From positions 9,228,501 through 9,292,500 of the forward strand of contig JAYKKI010000095.1 in NCBI GenBank assembly GCA_039881145.1: DNA of 64,000 nucleotides, written 5' to 3'. The notes under the pieces are model-generated. The model was not told where the DNA came from, did not search any database, and was given only the letters and a program-made list of their open reading frames with translations. The position numbers and the translations under genes are program-made. Shown piece after piece: positions 14,301-29,104 of this stretch (position 1 is the stretch's first letter; each line of letters starts with the position of its first letter). This DNA comes from Druceiella hillmani. Its lineage: Eukaryota; Arthropoda; Insecta; Lepidoptera; Hepialidae.

Positions 14301-17300
14301 ATTACAATTTACTATTTCAAATTCTAGATTTTATTTCATTTGACACTTCTCAAATTTTCATAAAACTTAATATTCATAAAACTTAACTTAGATTCACCAT
14401 AGTGTAGATGGCATTATTGTTTTATTGAAAGGGGAGGGGAAGGATATTTGGTATTTTTCTAAGAATTTTCTCGATTTTCCAAGATAAATTTACACAATGT
14501 ATCATTTTATGCCAGTATCTATAATTAACCAAAATTTTAAAATGGTTGTTAAGATAGCAGTAACTCATAAATTTTTACAATAAATTTTAGTAATCCAAAT
14601 AGCAGTTGGTAATGAGTAATTATTATTTAGCAATTAGTACATGAACATAAAATTATTTTATGTTATATTACAGTGCTTGTTGGTGTCTTGGTACATTCCT
14701 TGTGATTTCCACTTCTACATAGTAGGCGTATTGATATGCCGTTTGATCAGGAAGAATGCAAAAATGGGTGTTTCCGTCCTTTCGGTTTTATTGGTCATCT
14801 CCATAGTCTACGTGGCACTTTATATCGGTTATTACAACTATATGGTTGCTATACCTGTCATAAATGAGTAAGTATTATTTTTACAAGAATACCTATGTAT
14901 TTTAATCAGAAAATAGTTATTTTGAAAAGTGAACTGATGATTTGTAGCGTATATTTTTCCCTGTATTTTCTTTCAAACCAAGTATTATAAATGTTAAATG
15001 TATTTCACAGGTTGTTTAAAATATTACTTAGAATATTACAACTATGCTACACATAAAACATAGTATTATATGTAAAGGCTGTTTGTGACAAGAGTAATTA
15101 GCGTTCAGAATTCAATTTCAAGGGTATCGACGATTTCGAACGTTTTCAAGGCATTGTTACCTGGCCAATTAGTTAAGAAGGAACCCTCATAATTTCATCG
15201 TTTGCTTGCATATCACTTTCAATTTAATTCCGAACGTTTTCAAGGCTATACATGATAATGCCTTCAGAGTTACCTGGCCAATTAGTTAACAATCAACCCT
15301 CATAATTTCATCGTGCTTGCATATCACTTTCAATGTAATTCCGAAAGTTTTCAAGGCTACACATGATAATACTTTACCTTCAGAGTTACCAGATCAATTA
15401 GTTAACAAGGAACCCTCATAATTTCATCGTGCTTGTATATCACTTTCAATTTAATTCCGAACGTTTTCAAGGCTAGACATGACAATACTACACCTTCAGA
15501 GTTACCAAGCCCATTAGTTAACAAGGAACCCTCATAATTTCATCGTGCTTGCATATCACTTTCACTTTAATTCCGAATGTTTTCAAGGCTACTCATGACA
15601 ATACTTTACGTTCAGAGTTACCAGGCCAATTAGTTAACAAGGAGCCCTCATCATTTCATTGTTATTGCATGTCAATATTCTTAATTTTAGGTTCCTATCC
15701 TAAATCTTCTTTCAGATAATGTTTGTAGATATTTAGTATATAACTTATCCCTCTTTAAATCCCCATTTAAGTATTTCCAAATGTCACTTATTGAAATATA
15801 TACAATGAGTATAATTTATTACTATGTTAACTATCAATTTTTATGACGAGCGATACCTGAGATAAACGGTTAGTATAGAGGGGTGGACGCTGTCGTGAAT
15901 GATCTTACAGGTTCCAGTTTTTCCGTACGACACCCTAATATTGATGGACGTGCATGATTCAACTTATGATTTATTTTGTTAAACCTATATGGTATAATGA
16001 ACAGTTCATGTGACTTTAAATTGTTTATTGATTTTAATTCGTACATTAAACTTTTTCCCTAATTCTTAAAGTGATATTTTAAAATTGAATGTTATTTGAA
16101 ACATGTTTCGCAACGACTTTTTGATGTAGACTTTTGTCTTTACCGTCATTGAGTGGGTCATTTTGAGGGTAAAATAAAATTTGGCACACTTTAAACATTT
16201 AAAACTCCAAAATTAATCATTTAAATACGTATAGAATGCACAAGCAAATTTTCAATACAATTAGTTTTAACTCCGGAATGTTTAACATTCAATAAATAAA
16301 ATTACGAAATTCCGATCCATTTTACAATTTTTGTGTACCATATTCTCCTATACAAGAAAGAAACTGAGTCGAACGTATCTAGCACCATCTATCCAACGTT
16401 GTCTACTACACTCCATTATGAAAAGGAAAAAGGTTCGTGGTTTAGGTGTGAAAATCATCTGTTCCTAATTGAACTATTTAAATTAATTGAAAAAAAAACG
16501 CGGTAACGTGATTTTTTTATTTATCCTTAAATTGAAATAAAGTAATAGTAAAACAAATAAAGAATAAATAGATGTATATTAAAATTATAAGAAATTTATT
16601 ATGGAAAGACTTTAGTAATAAGATGAACTGCAACTGCTGCAATTCATTTTGAATGAAAAATAAATTATTTCCTTTGAAGAAAATATACCAGCGATTTCAA
16701 TTAACACCGATAAAGTATAATAGTTCATTAATAAAACAAAAAGTAAAGTAACCGCACTTCTCTGCGCCTTGCTTTATGCATTAGGAGCTGGCGGTAGTGA
16801 GAGAGATTCGAACGGATATCATTTTTGTTCGCGAAATTTGTACATGGGTTTTATATATTTATATGATTAACTTAAAAAGCTAAATACGTGTATGACGGAC
16901 TTGTTGCTATGAAGTAATACCTTAAAACTAAACACGATGAGAGAAATGTAAACCAATGGCGTCATAGTATATTATAAATAATTATATTATTTATAACTAA
17001 TACAAAATTTAAAAAATGAAATTAATTTTACAATTTAAAATTTAGATAATTGATCGGAGAGCTTTTAATTAAATAAGCAAAGAAGTCTAAATGCCTTTAA
17101 CGATATACTGGAACTAAGGATCGAATAAAGTGTACATGAAACAGTGTCACATTCAAATAGAGGCACTATGTGTGTGTCCACACTATACATACTCGAATCA
17201 CAGTCCATGCGCGTGTAAAGGGGAAGATTAGCTGACAGAATATTCTACTCTTTGGGAATAAATGAAAGCCCGCGTGCTGCTAAGTTATGTTATCTGTTTT

Positions 17301-20300
17301 GGATATACGCTGAATTATGCGGACTATTAGGCTTTTTAAATTAAGAATTACCAGTGTTTATATTAGGACAATGGGAAAACTATAAATATTTGTATTAGAT
17401 CCTTGAAACATAATAGAATATACACCGTGTTCGGGAATAGATGTTGGACGACGAAAGACGCTATTCTATGGCTTTAAAGGAATAAATTGTTTTTGAAATA
17501 AAACACTTCTAATTGAGTGCAAAAAAAAAAAATATCACACATAACTCTTTTTAACACACCCAATACTTACCCGGAGTGCGGTGTTTACCCGGAGTGACAA
17601 TGCCTTCGCAGCTGTTCGCGGGTTATTCCCCCGAGAGGTGCTGAACAATGTGCGCAAGTGTCGTGTGTACGAAAACAAAGACAAATAATTATGAATATTA
17701 TTTTCAATTTTCTGAAAAAAGTTATCTTTTAAATTTTATTTTAATGACAATCAACTATTTTTCAGTCCTGGAGTAACGTCTTTCGTTCTGACATTTATTC
17801 CCGGACACAGTGAATAAGAGTAAATGGTTTTATAGATTTTGTTACCGATATTTATGTCATTTTATTTTAAACTATGTACGTATTTTATGCACACGCATTT
17901 AAATATTTTCTTTATGAATAAATATATACGGAACCCTCGTAATTCGAATTACATATCAGGCTTTATTTATATGCAAAATTATTTTGTTAATTTGTTATTT
18001 GTACTATTGTTTCAGTTATGTACGTGATATTCGCAGTGCAGATTTATTACAGCATATTTATACTCGATCGCATATTCGCATATCCACTTACCTCATGGGC
18101 ATACTGGGTGGCTACATCGCTTATGTGTGTGCACAAAATAAGAAAGCTTTGTCAAAGGTAAAATTAATATTATGAATTTGATCTAAGTTTATAAAATTCT
18201 ATATTTGCTTTGGTAAGACGTATCACGTTTATTAAAGATTTTAAATTATTGAATATATTTGGTGTTAATTTTGTAGAAATTAATTATTTACAATTAAATG
18301 AAACTACATGATACAGTATTATTTCTACTTTATTTAAGTTTTTTACCACGACCCAAGTTTCGTTGTATTAAAACATCTTCAGGTGGGCTATTAGCAAATA
18401 TTCTAGCTAATAGCCCAATTAAGATGTTGTAATACAACGAAACCCAGGCCGGGGTAAAGAACTTAAAGAAAGTAGAAATAATACTTCATCACGGATTTTC
18501 AAATATTATTAAAAGTAACTTAGAAAATCACGTTCCCTGTAGCTGTCCGATTTATCATTCTATTAATCATGTCATAATTTAAACGATAATTCTACTACAA
18601 TTTAAATAAAGACTAGATATATAAAGCGATTAGGATAAATAAAGAGCAAATAGAATTTAAACAGCGTGATGCATATTTATTAGCTCCCTCAATACTACTC
18701 CGCATACATTCGTACTTCCACAATAGTTTTACTAATCGTATGAGATAATTTCTCTTAACCAACACTCTCGGCTGATGAATTGGTGATAGCAGTAAATAGG
18801 TTGTTTTCATGTATCGAACTGCTGGTCGTCCTCTGGTTCATTACTTTGGACGCATTACACAACAACCATGGAAAGTAATGGCAAAATAAATAATTAATTT
18901 ATTTAGACTTGATGAGAATAAAAAAAAATGTTTTTAGATATTAAAAAATAAATAGCAGTTAAAAATTTATCGTATCTTTTTGGTTACTTTAGCCTTATCC
19001 AGCATAATCTCCTACATTAAATATGAAAAAAAATTAAAAAAAAACTAATTGGAACTGACCTCACATAAAATTCATATTATCTAGAGCTATTCTTGTGCAC
19101 TCATTCTGTAATAGAAAAAAATGTATGGCTTCATGAAGATGTGGAAATATTTTGTTGGGCTATCCCATAACCTAACACCCCTTCTACTTTAGAAGAGGGC
19201 CATTGAGTTCCCAACATGCTAATGATGGCTAAAGTATCTTATGGTCTGTGCTTCATTACCCATCGTAATCCGTGGGCCTCTCATCCTCCGACTATTAGTT
19301 TATTCACTCCCTATCTAATTATTACGTGATAAAAAAACCAAAAATGCAAGTCATCTTAAACTTGAACTTACAATATTTTTCAGTAAAACCCAAAGGATTC
19401 TGAACAGTAGGAATTTCAAATTTAAACGGTAACACCGAGTGATAATCACTCTTTGAAACGTCTTCAAAATTTTCTACCGACTAAAACGAAAATCTACCTT
19501 TGTCAAACACTTTTATTATCATTAATCGATTATGGAGACGTGTGCTATCCTGATCTTAATGAAGAATATTTGTGCAAGTTGGAACGTATTCAAAATTTAT
19601 GCAATCGGTATATCTTCGGCCTCAGGAAATATGATCACTTTTCTGAATACAGGTTACTTCTCAAATGGCTGAAGATCCGTGATCGACGCCAATTTCACAT
19701 ACTTCTTTTTAACATATTAAAAAATCCTCATAGCCCAAATTATCTTAGTGGCAAAATTAAAGATTTGTCTGCTCACGGCCTTAGGCTGCGATCTGTAAGT
19801 TCACACACCCTAAATATTCCTAAACATACCTCTACCGCTTGCGAAAAATCCTCCACTGCCCAAGCAGCAAAAATTTGGAATCACCTGGATCCTGACATCA
19901 GGAAAACCACGTCTCTAAATATTTTCAAAGATCAAGTGAAAAAGTCCTGCATCTCCTGAAACCTTTTCCTTTATGTCCTTGCCCTTTCCTGTCTTTCCCA
20001 TCCCAAATCATGTCAATAGTTTTTTTTTACTTATACTTTTGTATGTTTGAATTTTTTTTACTCATACTTTTTTATAAAGAATTTTCTTTGTAAAGTCTCT
20101 TACAGTCTACCAACTAAATTTCAATACAAATTGTTATGGTTGACTGGAAGAGATTGCTCATGTAGCAATAAGTCCCGCCATATGTTCTATACGTAAAAGT
20201 TAATATTAAATAAATAAATAAATAAGAATAGGGCTTTTTACATATAAACACATGTGTCAACTTACATGTACTTATATATGTATTTATATATATTACATAC

Positions 20301-20310
20301 ATATACATAC

Positions 20311-20363
<53 letters not shown>

Positions 20364-20388
20364 TTTATATATACATATATATATATTC

Positions 20389-20433
<45 letters not shown>

Positions 20434-23400
20434 CGTATGTGGGTAAAACGCACGTGTATTTTACTTGAAAAAAATATTTGATGGAAATGACTACAAAATC
20501 GTCATTTAAAAAGAAATATTTTCAAAATCGTTTATAGATTTCGAACGGTTTACTCCACACATCCAACGCATAACTTTCGTTTTCTGGATAAAATTTTAGT
20601 TACATTACTCAATACTTGAAAAAGAAGAGTAGTTTATCTATTCTGTTTACAAATAAACATGTCATTATCGTTTAAGGAATCAGTCCCCGAACGAAAACAC
20701 ATACTCATACGATTTTTCAATTTATTTAGTAGTTTCTTAATATTTATCATTTTTATCGCTTTTTATTTACAGTTTTTCATATTTCCTTTGGTTTTCGCTA
20801 TTTTGTGACACCAAAAAAGTGCCTATATATTATCGTTCGAATCATACAAATTAGTAATTCCTTTCTGATTCATGTAAAGAAAACACTTTTTGTCACGAAT
20901 CAAGTGCTAGGTAAACATTACATAAATATTAAAAGACCTTTTATATGAGACATTCACAGAAGACATAATTCGTTTAAAAATTTATATTATTTAATGTGTT
21001 GATTAAACAGATTGTTTTATTTAATTGACGATTTATTTCTAAATTTGCTGCTATTGCTTCTCAGCGGACCACAATAATAGGGTTCATGTTATCGATTACA
21101 ATCGGAGTGCTGTCGATATTCTCTGGACTTCTCTACGGCTCTCACAGCAGAGTGAAGGCTGCCCTGTACGGTAGCTTACTGAGACCTATCTGGTCGTTCA
21201 GCTTTATTCTATTCAGTTTCACCTTTATGTTCGGCAAAACTCATTTTCGTAAGTAATTTTTTGGTAAAATAATGGTTTATTTTCTAATATTAAAATAATA
21301 ATAAGAAATTCAGGGTTATACCTTGATGTGAAAGTGCAGTATGAAATAGGTGAATGACTTTATTTGTTTATTATCACTAGATTTTTAATGATTTATCAAT
21401 ATAACCTGCTTTTATCATATTAATTATAACCTGATAAAAACAAAATAATAAAATGTGTGAAATCATGACCAGTATGAAAATATCGTATCATTATTACATT
21501 GATATAATTTGAGATGGGTAAAAAAAATACAAAGCATATAACTTAGAAACTCAGAATACTTACAAGGCCAATGCTTTCTAATTAAAAAATTATATAAAAT
21601 ATGTTTTTGGAATAGGTGATCCTTAAATTAATATAAAAGTTGTATCAAAAATTTTCTATGTTTTTACTTCCAAAAGTATAAGGTGGGCTGAAAAAAAATT
21701 AGGAACGTTTCAAGTTTTTTGCAAAATTGTTATAAATAAATTATTTAAATGAAAAGACTTGTGGAAGGTGAAAAGAGTTGTAGTAGAATAAATGCTATTA
21801 GGCAACGTATGATTTTTTTATATTTAGCAGTGAATTATGTAAAAGTTTAAATTCATTCGGAGTATGGCAGTGAATTACTTTTAATTTTCCAGAAATAATA
21901 AGAAGGGGAGTAAAAAGTAATATGATGAGGAAGACATTAAAAATAGTACGGACCACTAGGAATGCAATATTATCTATATATAAAAGGGTTTGTATGAAAA
22001 TATGAGACAACGTCCGTAAGTTAATTACATTCAAGAGTAAATCAAATGGAAAATTTAAAAAGTTCTTAATAGCAATATATAAAAAAAATATACTTAATAC
22101 CATATCATCAAATTCGGGACATGGAACTTTTCATCATCTCTGCCTACTTTCATCTTGAACATATTAGGTTGGCTAGTAAGTTTTTTGGCACAGCTTCGGG
22201 ACTTTTCTTAAACGATTTTCAGAACTTCTAAAAGGTTTTACTGTAAGAAATAAATAGGCCAAAGTGCAGTCAGTTGACAACAGCCAGCGCCGAAGCTTTA
22301 AGTGAATTACGTAAAAGATTATGGATTTAAATCAATATCAAATCCGGATTTTCTTACTTAACGAATTTCGTCTGCGTTACAATACAAAGATTGCCACAAA
22401 TAATATATGTTATGCAATGGCCGAGTCCACAGTGTTTTATGCGACAGCACAGATTTGGTTCAGAAAGATCGGGAATGAGGACTACGATCTTGAGGACGCA
22501 CCCCGAACCGAACATCCTGTTAAATTGGACGTTCAACGATTACGACGCCTAATTGAGGAGGATATTCCAATTGTCGTCTAATTGAGGACGATTCGTCAAT
22601 TGGCAGATGAGTTACACTGCAGTCATGGCACCATAGAAACACATTTACATGAATTGGGAAAAGTTTCAAAATACGGTGTGTGGATACGCCACGAGTTGTC
22701 ATCATATCACCTTCTGTTCAAAGTTGATACTTGTCAGCAGTTATTGACATTGAAACGTAATTTTGACTGGCTGAATCAGTTAGTAACTGGCGATGAGAAG
22801 TGGGTTACATACGTTAATAATACACCCAAACATCCATGGGTGTCGGGGAAACAGTCGTTTCAGTTTCTAAACCTGAAATAAGTGCCAAAAAGGCGATTCT
22901 CAACTGCTGGTGGAATATCAAGGGCATTATTCATTGAGAGTTGCTTCCAGAGGGATTTACAATTACTGCAGATATTTACTGTGAATAATTGAACCGATTG
23001 GCTAACAAATTAAATGGTCAACAGGATCGAGTTTATTTTCTACATGATAGCTAAACCACATGTTGCAAAACGTACACGTGATAAATTAGAGGATCTTCGC
23101 TGAGTTGCACTCATTCATCCACCATTTTTGCCGGACATTGCACCCTTTGAATACCACTAGTAACCATTTACGCGAAAAAAATCGAAGTTAAAGAAGATCT
23201 CCAAAGCGACCTCGCACAGTTTTTTGAATCAAAGTCACCGGAATTTTACAAGAAATTCACATTGTCACTGCCAACTTGATGGCGACAAGTAGTAGATAAT
23301 AATGGTGCGTACTTAAATTAAATTTGGTGTAACATGTAAATTTTGTAATAAATCTTGTTGACAGCTACTCGGGGTTAAAAACTTATTAGCCAACCCAATG

Positions 23401-23947
23401 TTAAAGTTAGTTAGTAATATTTATCTGTATATTTTGAATATTTGAATAATTAAAGTCAAATTATTTTTACATTGCAAATATTCACCTTAATATCACGGTG
23501 CAGTCAGACGAATTTGTCTTTTTGAAAATGTAATGCCTTCAAATTAAATGAATGTTATAAATTAAAGTGTAAGTAATTAATTAAACTCTTCGCTATTCCC
23601 AGGAACATTCCAACGATATGACACTTTATTTTTACATTATTAAAGACCACTTTATTTTTACACTTTGCTGTATAACTTACTCTCCACGCTTGTTTGTTTA
23701 TCTTCGTCAAATGATTTTCGTCCAATGTCCTGTCTACTCAGATTGCAGACTTGAAATTAGGTAAACGAAAATTTGTCTGCACGATCATATTCCCGAGTGC
23801 TAGTTGTGATGTGATTTGTGACCGAAACAAAATAATAATTTTATGTATTAAATGAATTCATATCATATACTACACACACACACACATACGCATATATGTA
23901 TATATATATATATATATATATACATATTTATATATATATATATATAT

Positions 23948-24003
<56 letters not shown>

Positions 24004-27000
24004 TTACTCAATTCCAGATGCTTCCCATCGGTTTTTTTAATTCTACTGTTTACCTTACCTATTTTTGGACTTTTAGTATTAAATTTTCAGCCAGTTTCCC
24101 ACAGTTCTGGAAAGATTCAATGTTTTTTTAGGTACTGTATATGCTGGTTTATCTTTTTTGCAGCATGCCTCAAGTTTTTTCTTTTTATCAGGATGAAAGC
24201 CTACATTAGAAATATTACACCAGTTATTTGAAAAATATTTAATATAATTTCTTTTGCAAAATATATTGTTACCAATTTTTAGGATAATAAAAATAGCAAT
24301 TAGTTTGACACACTACAACTCAAAAAACACAGGCTCTCCGGGAAAATATCTGATATAAAATTGTTAAACATTCAATTTAATTTTAAAAATGATTTGAGTG
24401 AACCGTTCGGGTGGGCAAATTTATTTACCTGCTATTCATCAATTGGCAAAAAGTTAATAAAGATATATCTTATTATTCTAGAGCAATGTACGACACGTAG
24501 TGAAACCGTGTATTATTACAGCAATATGTATATAAGGTGTTTAAACATTTAGAAATAAATTATTTTCCTTAACAGGAAAAACCTGACTACCATAATGCTC
24601 ATAAGTTAAAAAATGGGAAATTTGAAAAAATAAGTCGTCACCAATTATAATTCTATAATCTTTCATGCACCTTTTCAATTAGTATTTTCAAATATGTTTT
24701 TTTTAAATTATTTTTATATTTTATATTTTACTTTATGAAGTGTTTAGATTTTCATAGATAATTTTTAAAGAACACACATCGCATTAGTCACCATGTTGTG
24801 TTGGCATTACAAGGTGTAAGACCTTTGACGGCTCGGCGCATCGCTGGGAATACGAGTTCGATTCTCGCCCGCTCATCGAGTGGGGCTGGTCTGATTTTCT
24901 AGTTGGATGTAAGAGATTGCTTTAATGGCAATAAGTCCACCATATGTATTAATTTAATATATTAAAGTATACAAACATATTGAAGTGGTCTTGCAAAGTC
25001 TTTTCATATGTTTATAGCCTTTTTATTTCTATATAAACAAGTTTTTCTCCATTTTCTCGTTTAATATTACGGAAAGCTTACTAATAACTTTGGGTCGGAA
25101 AACAAATTTCTAATCCTAACTTTACTGAATAACCCTAATTCATGTTCTAAACAATGTTCATTTATGGGTTTATAACCTCTTTTTTATTAAATAACGAAAC
25201 TATTGATAGAAAATATTGTATATTTTTAAAATTTGCTCATCAAGACATTTGGTTTGATAGCCATCTTCAAGAAATATTCAAATTTTTATTTTTTTATATT
25301 GAATAAAATGGCCACTCTTAGCACCTATATTGCATTAAACATGACGTCACCTACACCTGGAAATTTGAGGCCTTTTAAACTGTACCTCATTTTTTTTTCA
25401 AATTAAATTCTTTTTCCGGTTGTAAAGAGTAACAACTGCACACATTCTCATACAAACATACCTATATACAGAGGTTGATAAACACAATACCATCCTTAGC
25501 GCGCAGCAGTAATGTATAAAATATAAACTCTCACGCTTGATGTGAAACCTTAAACGAAAGAATCACTTGATTTTTTCACCTAAACACTTTCACATTTGCT
25601 GAATGTGTTTGACATTGCTTAACTTCGATGACTGTATAATAATCGAGTGAATACTGACAACGATTTGCGTTTTACGTCCAAGCAACAATTTTGTTAATTT
25701 TTAACATACATTGAACATACATACGTCACAAATAAAGAAATGTTTGATAATTTTTAAATGTTTGAATTTACGGATATTTCTAGAGTTTCAGTACAGTATT
25801 TAAGTTTGTTATTAAGGAATGATAGATAGCATTAGGATATCCGACGTATTGCCACATCACTCTTGTAACACCAAAGGTGCTTAAAGATTATTCACTTCAT
25901 GACATTGAAAAAAATTATTTTCCTATTTTAAAGGTGTCGTCAAATTTAATTTTACTTCATCAATACTTTCAGAAGTTGTACCTTCTTGTATGTGTCCAAT
26001 ATAAAAACAAAAATTTAATGTGCAATATACATTTGACAATTTAATATTAAATGAATCCTTATATACTACATAGTGTTTCTAAACTGTATAAGAAAAATAA
26101 ATTTGAAAAATCCTGTACTTCGGTCATAGGAATAGTTTTAAGGCGTTTGTAATTTCAAAACACGTGCATTTTCATCTACTAGGCCAATATATGTAGCCAA
26201 ATCGACACCTCTGCATAAAATTATTTTATTTCTTAATTACGGGCAAATAGTAAAATAACTCTTATGCCTATGTCATAATCCTGTAAAGCGGAAAACTTAC
26301 TTTCCGACGATTGTCACAGACTGGTAACGATAAATTCAATATGTCTAGAAAGGACGAGAAATAAGTAATTTGCTATGTAGATGGCTATACGACGAGACAC
26401 TGGAAATTCATGTTAGTTGCCTAGTAGCTCGCTTGAATTACGCGCTGTTTCGTTTTATTTATTTCGTATCATAGTTTCAAGTTTTCATTGTTTTTAACAT
26501 ATTATGGTATCGATAGAACGTAACGTACTTTGACTTGTGTTTGTGTAATTTTAACTATTTTCATTTATGATTATGTGTGATAGGACACTTAACGTGAAGT
26601 AAATTAATTGTGTTTTTTACTCTAAATATATATTACTCAAAACAAAGGTATTCATAAAAACACATATATGGTTTGGATTTATGGAGAATGTCATGAAAGT
26701 AGTTTTGGTGACATTGTTTTAATTTGTTATGACTTTTTGCCTTAGTTTTAATGGCGGCAATTTTTTTATTAAAGTAATTTTTTTTTTATGAACACTTCAA
26801 ATTGAATTTGATTGCTTGAACGAACCGATTATTTGAAATGAACTATTGGCACATTTCCGAATTGTGAGTGTAAAAGTGAAAAAACTGCGCTTCTTTGGTA
26901 CCGTTGCCGACAAAGGAAATCACTATAAATAACCCTTGATAAAGCCAGTAACATAAACATTACACGTGCTTTTTAAATTTCGTTTATAGAAAAATGCTAT

Positions 27001-29006
27001 TAAATTCGTTTGAATTATTTTATTTTTAGCGTAATTGTTTATTTCACTATTTTAAAGTATTTACGAAAGCTAGTAATGACTGGGTTTTCATTTAATATCC
27101 AACGATAAAATCCAATGTGGGTTTGAGATTGTGCAAACATTTTTTATATTTAATTTTTGAATATTGAATATATTTGGCTTTAACTTTGTTGAAATTCATT
27201 ATTCACAAATAAATGAAACTACGTGATGTAGTATTATTTCTACTTTCTTTAATTTCTTTACCACGACCTAGGTTTCGTTGTATTACAACATCTTTAGGTG
27301 GGATATTAGCAAAGATTAAAATGTTCATTCCTTAATTTTATTTAATCTGTTACCCATATTTTCTTCTGATCTTCTATAAAAAATCAGCATAATTACGAGG
27401 ACGTTATTTCCTAACGCCTTCATCTATTTACTTGTATATATAAATGTAAGCTTCATTCAAACACAAGGATTTTCTGTCCACATTTATATAACAAAAACTG
27501 CTACCTTGTGACTCCTAGTAGAACTGTTAAACAAAATCAGTATTTTTTAAATGAAATGAGAATTACAAAATTCAAAGGACCCAACTTTTTTATATTTGTT
27601 TCTCGGTGTCGACTTGTTCCACATAATCACGTATATTCATCTACGATACATCGTAAAGTTAAATTATAATAAATATTTTTTTATTACGTAATAAGATAGA
27701 TCATCCAAAATTGGAGCAAAATTGAAAAATCTTAATAATTAATTTATCCTTAAGTCTGTCTAGTATCATTTAAAATTTTCTCTGTTAATTTTTTGGAATA
27801 TTCAAGTATGTGCCCGATAAACACATAGCATAAACTTCCAACAAGCATTCCCGCATAACAATTATAGAAACGAAATTTTGAGAATCTTTTGTCTACACGC
27901 TGGTTTTTAATAGTGTTTAACGTTATGTTATTAAAATAATATTCATAGATTTGCGAGAAATTTTAAATCTAGCTCTCTTATACCACCTTTTATAAGTAAT
28001 TTGAGTGCACGCAAATATATTTCTTACATTATTTTAAATAGTTAGGATTGATTCAAACAGTTGATATATATTTTCACAGCTAAACTTGCTGCGTTCTTTG
28101 AAATGAAAATGTGGATTCCCCTCAGTCAGCTCACGTTCTCTATGTACTTGACGCACATGGTTTTTATCTATCGAACAGTTGGAAATCAGGTGGAGCCATT
28201 CTTCCTCGGCGACCCAGCGATCGTAAGTCTTTTTACCTACTTAAATTAATTATTCTTTGTATACAGTCTCAGCAAGTCAAACGGTACTATTTGGCGGCAA
28301 AGAGTGGGACTAAATTATTTAAAAAAATATAAAGCCGATAATTATTGCATGGACTATAAAGTATAAATTAGAGATGAGAAATAACTAAAAACAAATTATT
28401 TATATGCAGAAAAAATATGTATTTCGAAATAATAATATATAATATGAATTAGACTGAGCCATAATCTGTTTTGTTTTATGTCAGAAATTATTAAATATAT
28501 ACGAAAAAAAATTATTTTTGTCCCATATGTGGATGATCAAAGAATACGTAGCGATACAATGGAGTGATGTGTTGTCTTTCTACAAAATAGTTCTACTCCC
28601 AACTTTTCTAACAAAAATTGGATTAATCAAAACTCAGAAGAACTTTGGAAAGCAGTAGTTGCTTCTTTTGTATGAGCAAATTTTGTTTAAAATTGTTTAT
28701 AATTCTTTTTAGGTGTTCTTAGATAATCCAGATTTTACTAAAAATATCAAAGTGACGTTTAAAAGCAAGATCCCGATTTAGGATTATTAATAACGAAACT
28801 TTTGAATATTTTTTCTAATAAGACGTGTTTCCATATTTTATAGGTGTACTATTTCAAAACAAACTCAAAATCAAGGAAGATATTGTGGTAAATTTTAAGC
28901 TCTAAGCTCTAAAATTAAATTTTACATAACCTTTAGATTTACTAAAAAAATGTCAAATGTATATTCTTATAAAATTGCGACTGCAAAAAAATTACTTTAT
29001 TTTTGT

Positions 29007-29104
<98 letters not shown>

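Larger units (their letters stand above)
18158..21064. other. NRF gene 1 intron with sequence conserved in copy 2
   Basis: Stretches 18660-18830, 19130-19320 and 20540-20850 align with 48490-48640, 48940-49150 and 49590-49860. Examples are the shared tattctgtttacaaataa/tattctgtttaaaaataa and gtcattatcgtttaag. The interspersed repeat and the truncated LINE are extra to gene 1. Confidence 0.7.
21249..28079. other. Large NRF gene 1 intron
   Basis: Holds the mariner, the compound microsatellite, a SINE and an interspersed repeat. Segments at 24280-24350, 25250-25390 and 25830-25990 are alignable with 52340-52400, 53340-53470 and 53930-54110 of copy 2. No exon was recognised. Confidence 0.6.

Noticed and set aside
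16790..16930. Possible third SINE (gattcgaacgga and cggacttgttgct)
   Set aside because: Read on the minus strand the tail-like part precedes the B-box-like part, the wrong order for this SINE, and both matches are short.
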